NCBI GenBank assembly: GCA_031255275.1 | Contig: JAIRSV010000084.1 | Coordinates: 1-13,227, forward strand | Source of the DNA: Proteiniphilum sp. | Lineage (GTDB): Bacteria; Bacteroidota; Bacteroidia; Bacteroidales; Dysgonomonadaceae | Direction: 5' to 3' | DNA length: 13,227 bases | Position numbers and translations under genes: made by a program | In this document: piece after piece, positions 12,920 through 13,227 of the stretch | Numbering within the stretch: position 1 is the stretch's first letter | Layout: each line of letters begins with the position of its first letter | The notes under the pieces: generated by a model | Databases searched by the model: none | The model's input: the letters and a program-made list of their open reading frames with translations, nothing else | What the model was told of the DNA's origin: nothing

Positions 12920-13227
12920 CCGGCTCGGGGAGCGCCCGAGTGGCAAGGGGCGGGAGCACCCGCCCCGACGAACGATTTCTTTATTAAGCGATTTCTTTGT
13001 TAATTGTCCGAACCGTGATTCTTCTGATTTACGTGATTTACATGATTTACATAACCGGCTCGGGGAGCGCCGGAGCGGCAAGGGGCGGGAGCACCCGCCC
13101 CGACGAGCGATTTCTTTATTAAGCGATTTCTTTGTTAATTGTCCGAACCGTGATTCTTCTGATTTACGTGATTTACATGATTTACATGATTTACATAACC
13201 GGCTCGGGGAGCGCCGGAGCGGCAAGG
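12920..13227 (+). repeat. Tandem array of ~135-144 bp units with hairpin and 9-bp microrepeat
   Basis: Unit 1 spans 12920-13054 (135 bp), unit 2 spans 13055-13198 (144 bp), and unit 3 begins at 13199 and runs off the window. Units 1 and 2 differ at three bases plus one extra 9-bp step. Each full unit contains a perfect hairpin GGGGCGGG-AGCA-CCCGCCCC (12947-12966 and 13082-13101), the near-duplicate words cgatttctttattaag and cgatttctttgttaat, and a run of gatttacRt (three copies in unit 1, four in unit 2). One minus-strand frame is open through the array, but its low-complexity Arg/Ser/Cys/Lys product is an artefact of the repeat. There are no spacers of varying sequence, so it is not CRISPR. 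Its role is unknown. Confidence 0.85.

Noticed and set aside
12773..13225. 150-codon minus-strand open frame with repeated Arg/Ser/Cys/Lys-rich segments
   Set aside because: It is the translation of the tandem DNA repeat. Unit length, hairpins and non-coding microrepeats explain it, and its composition is unlike a folded protein.
12920..13227. CRISPR array
   Set aside because: Units are 135-144 bp and nearly identical throughout, with no short repeats separated by unique spacers and no cas genes nearby.

Overview
The window reads as chromosomal DNA from a member of the Bacteroidota, most likely order Bacteroidales. Three things point there. Promoters carry the Bacteroidota -7 element TAnnTTTG, several with a TTG/TTTG about 19-20 nt upstream. 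Purine-rich ribosome binding sites are mostly absent. The protein families are typical of that phylum: DUF5606, DUF2807, a DUF2582-type winged helix, fused-free pyrB/pyrI, and a carboxy(nor)spermidine dehydrogenase. Intergenic repeats of the 'gatttacat' type suggest a Dysgonomonadaceae/Tannerellaceae-like genome, but that is only an impression.

Layout. Positions 1-1440 are the accessory, decayed part. They hold the 5' tip of an exported protein gene running off the left edge, a small His-rich two-helix membrane protein, a frameshifted gene remnant, and a very compact minus-strand promoter-plus-terminator unit of about 70 nt. That unit resembles the antisense small RNAs seen at the susC end of Bacteroides polysaccharide utilisation loci. 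From 1443 to 5968 come a DUF2807 head-GIN adhesin-like protein with a cysteine-containing 20-residue repeat, a convergent FemAB/GNAT-like transferase, galE, a small winged-helix protein whose end overlaps galE, and cdsA. Between the winged-helix gene and cdsA lie a perfect 13-bp palindrome and a 107-bp inverted-repeat element that looks like a MITE or an IS-derived remnant.

From 5984 to 7806, DUF5606-cdsA (minus) is divergent from a lipoprotein lactonase/beta-propeller gene. From 7810 to 11387 there is a tight minus-strand run in transcription order: carboxy(nor)spermidine dehydrogenase, pyrB, pyrI, metA, with gaps of 24, 14 and 9 nt. It joins polyamine, pyrimidine and methionine biosynthesis and has a -7 element ahead of its first gene. 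Divergent from it is a stand-alone ketoacyl-ACP synthase III-like gene (11706-12788). The right end (12836-13227) is a nested tandem repeat array that continues past the window.

Most coding genes are housekeeping: phospholipid precursor CDP-diacylglycerol, UDP-galactose, pyrimidines, methionine and spermidine. I did not find a convincing new multi-gene defence or metabolic system. The most interesting non-routine elements are the sRNA-like unit at about 976-1084, the structured element at 4955-5061, the palindrome at 4904-4931, and the terminal repeat array.
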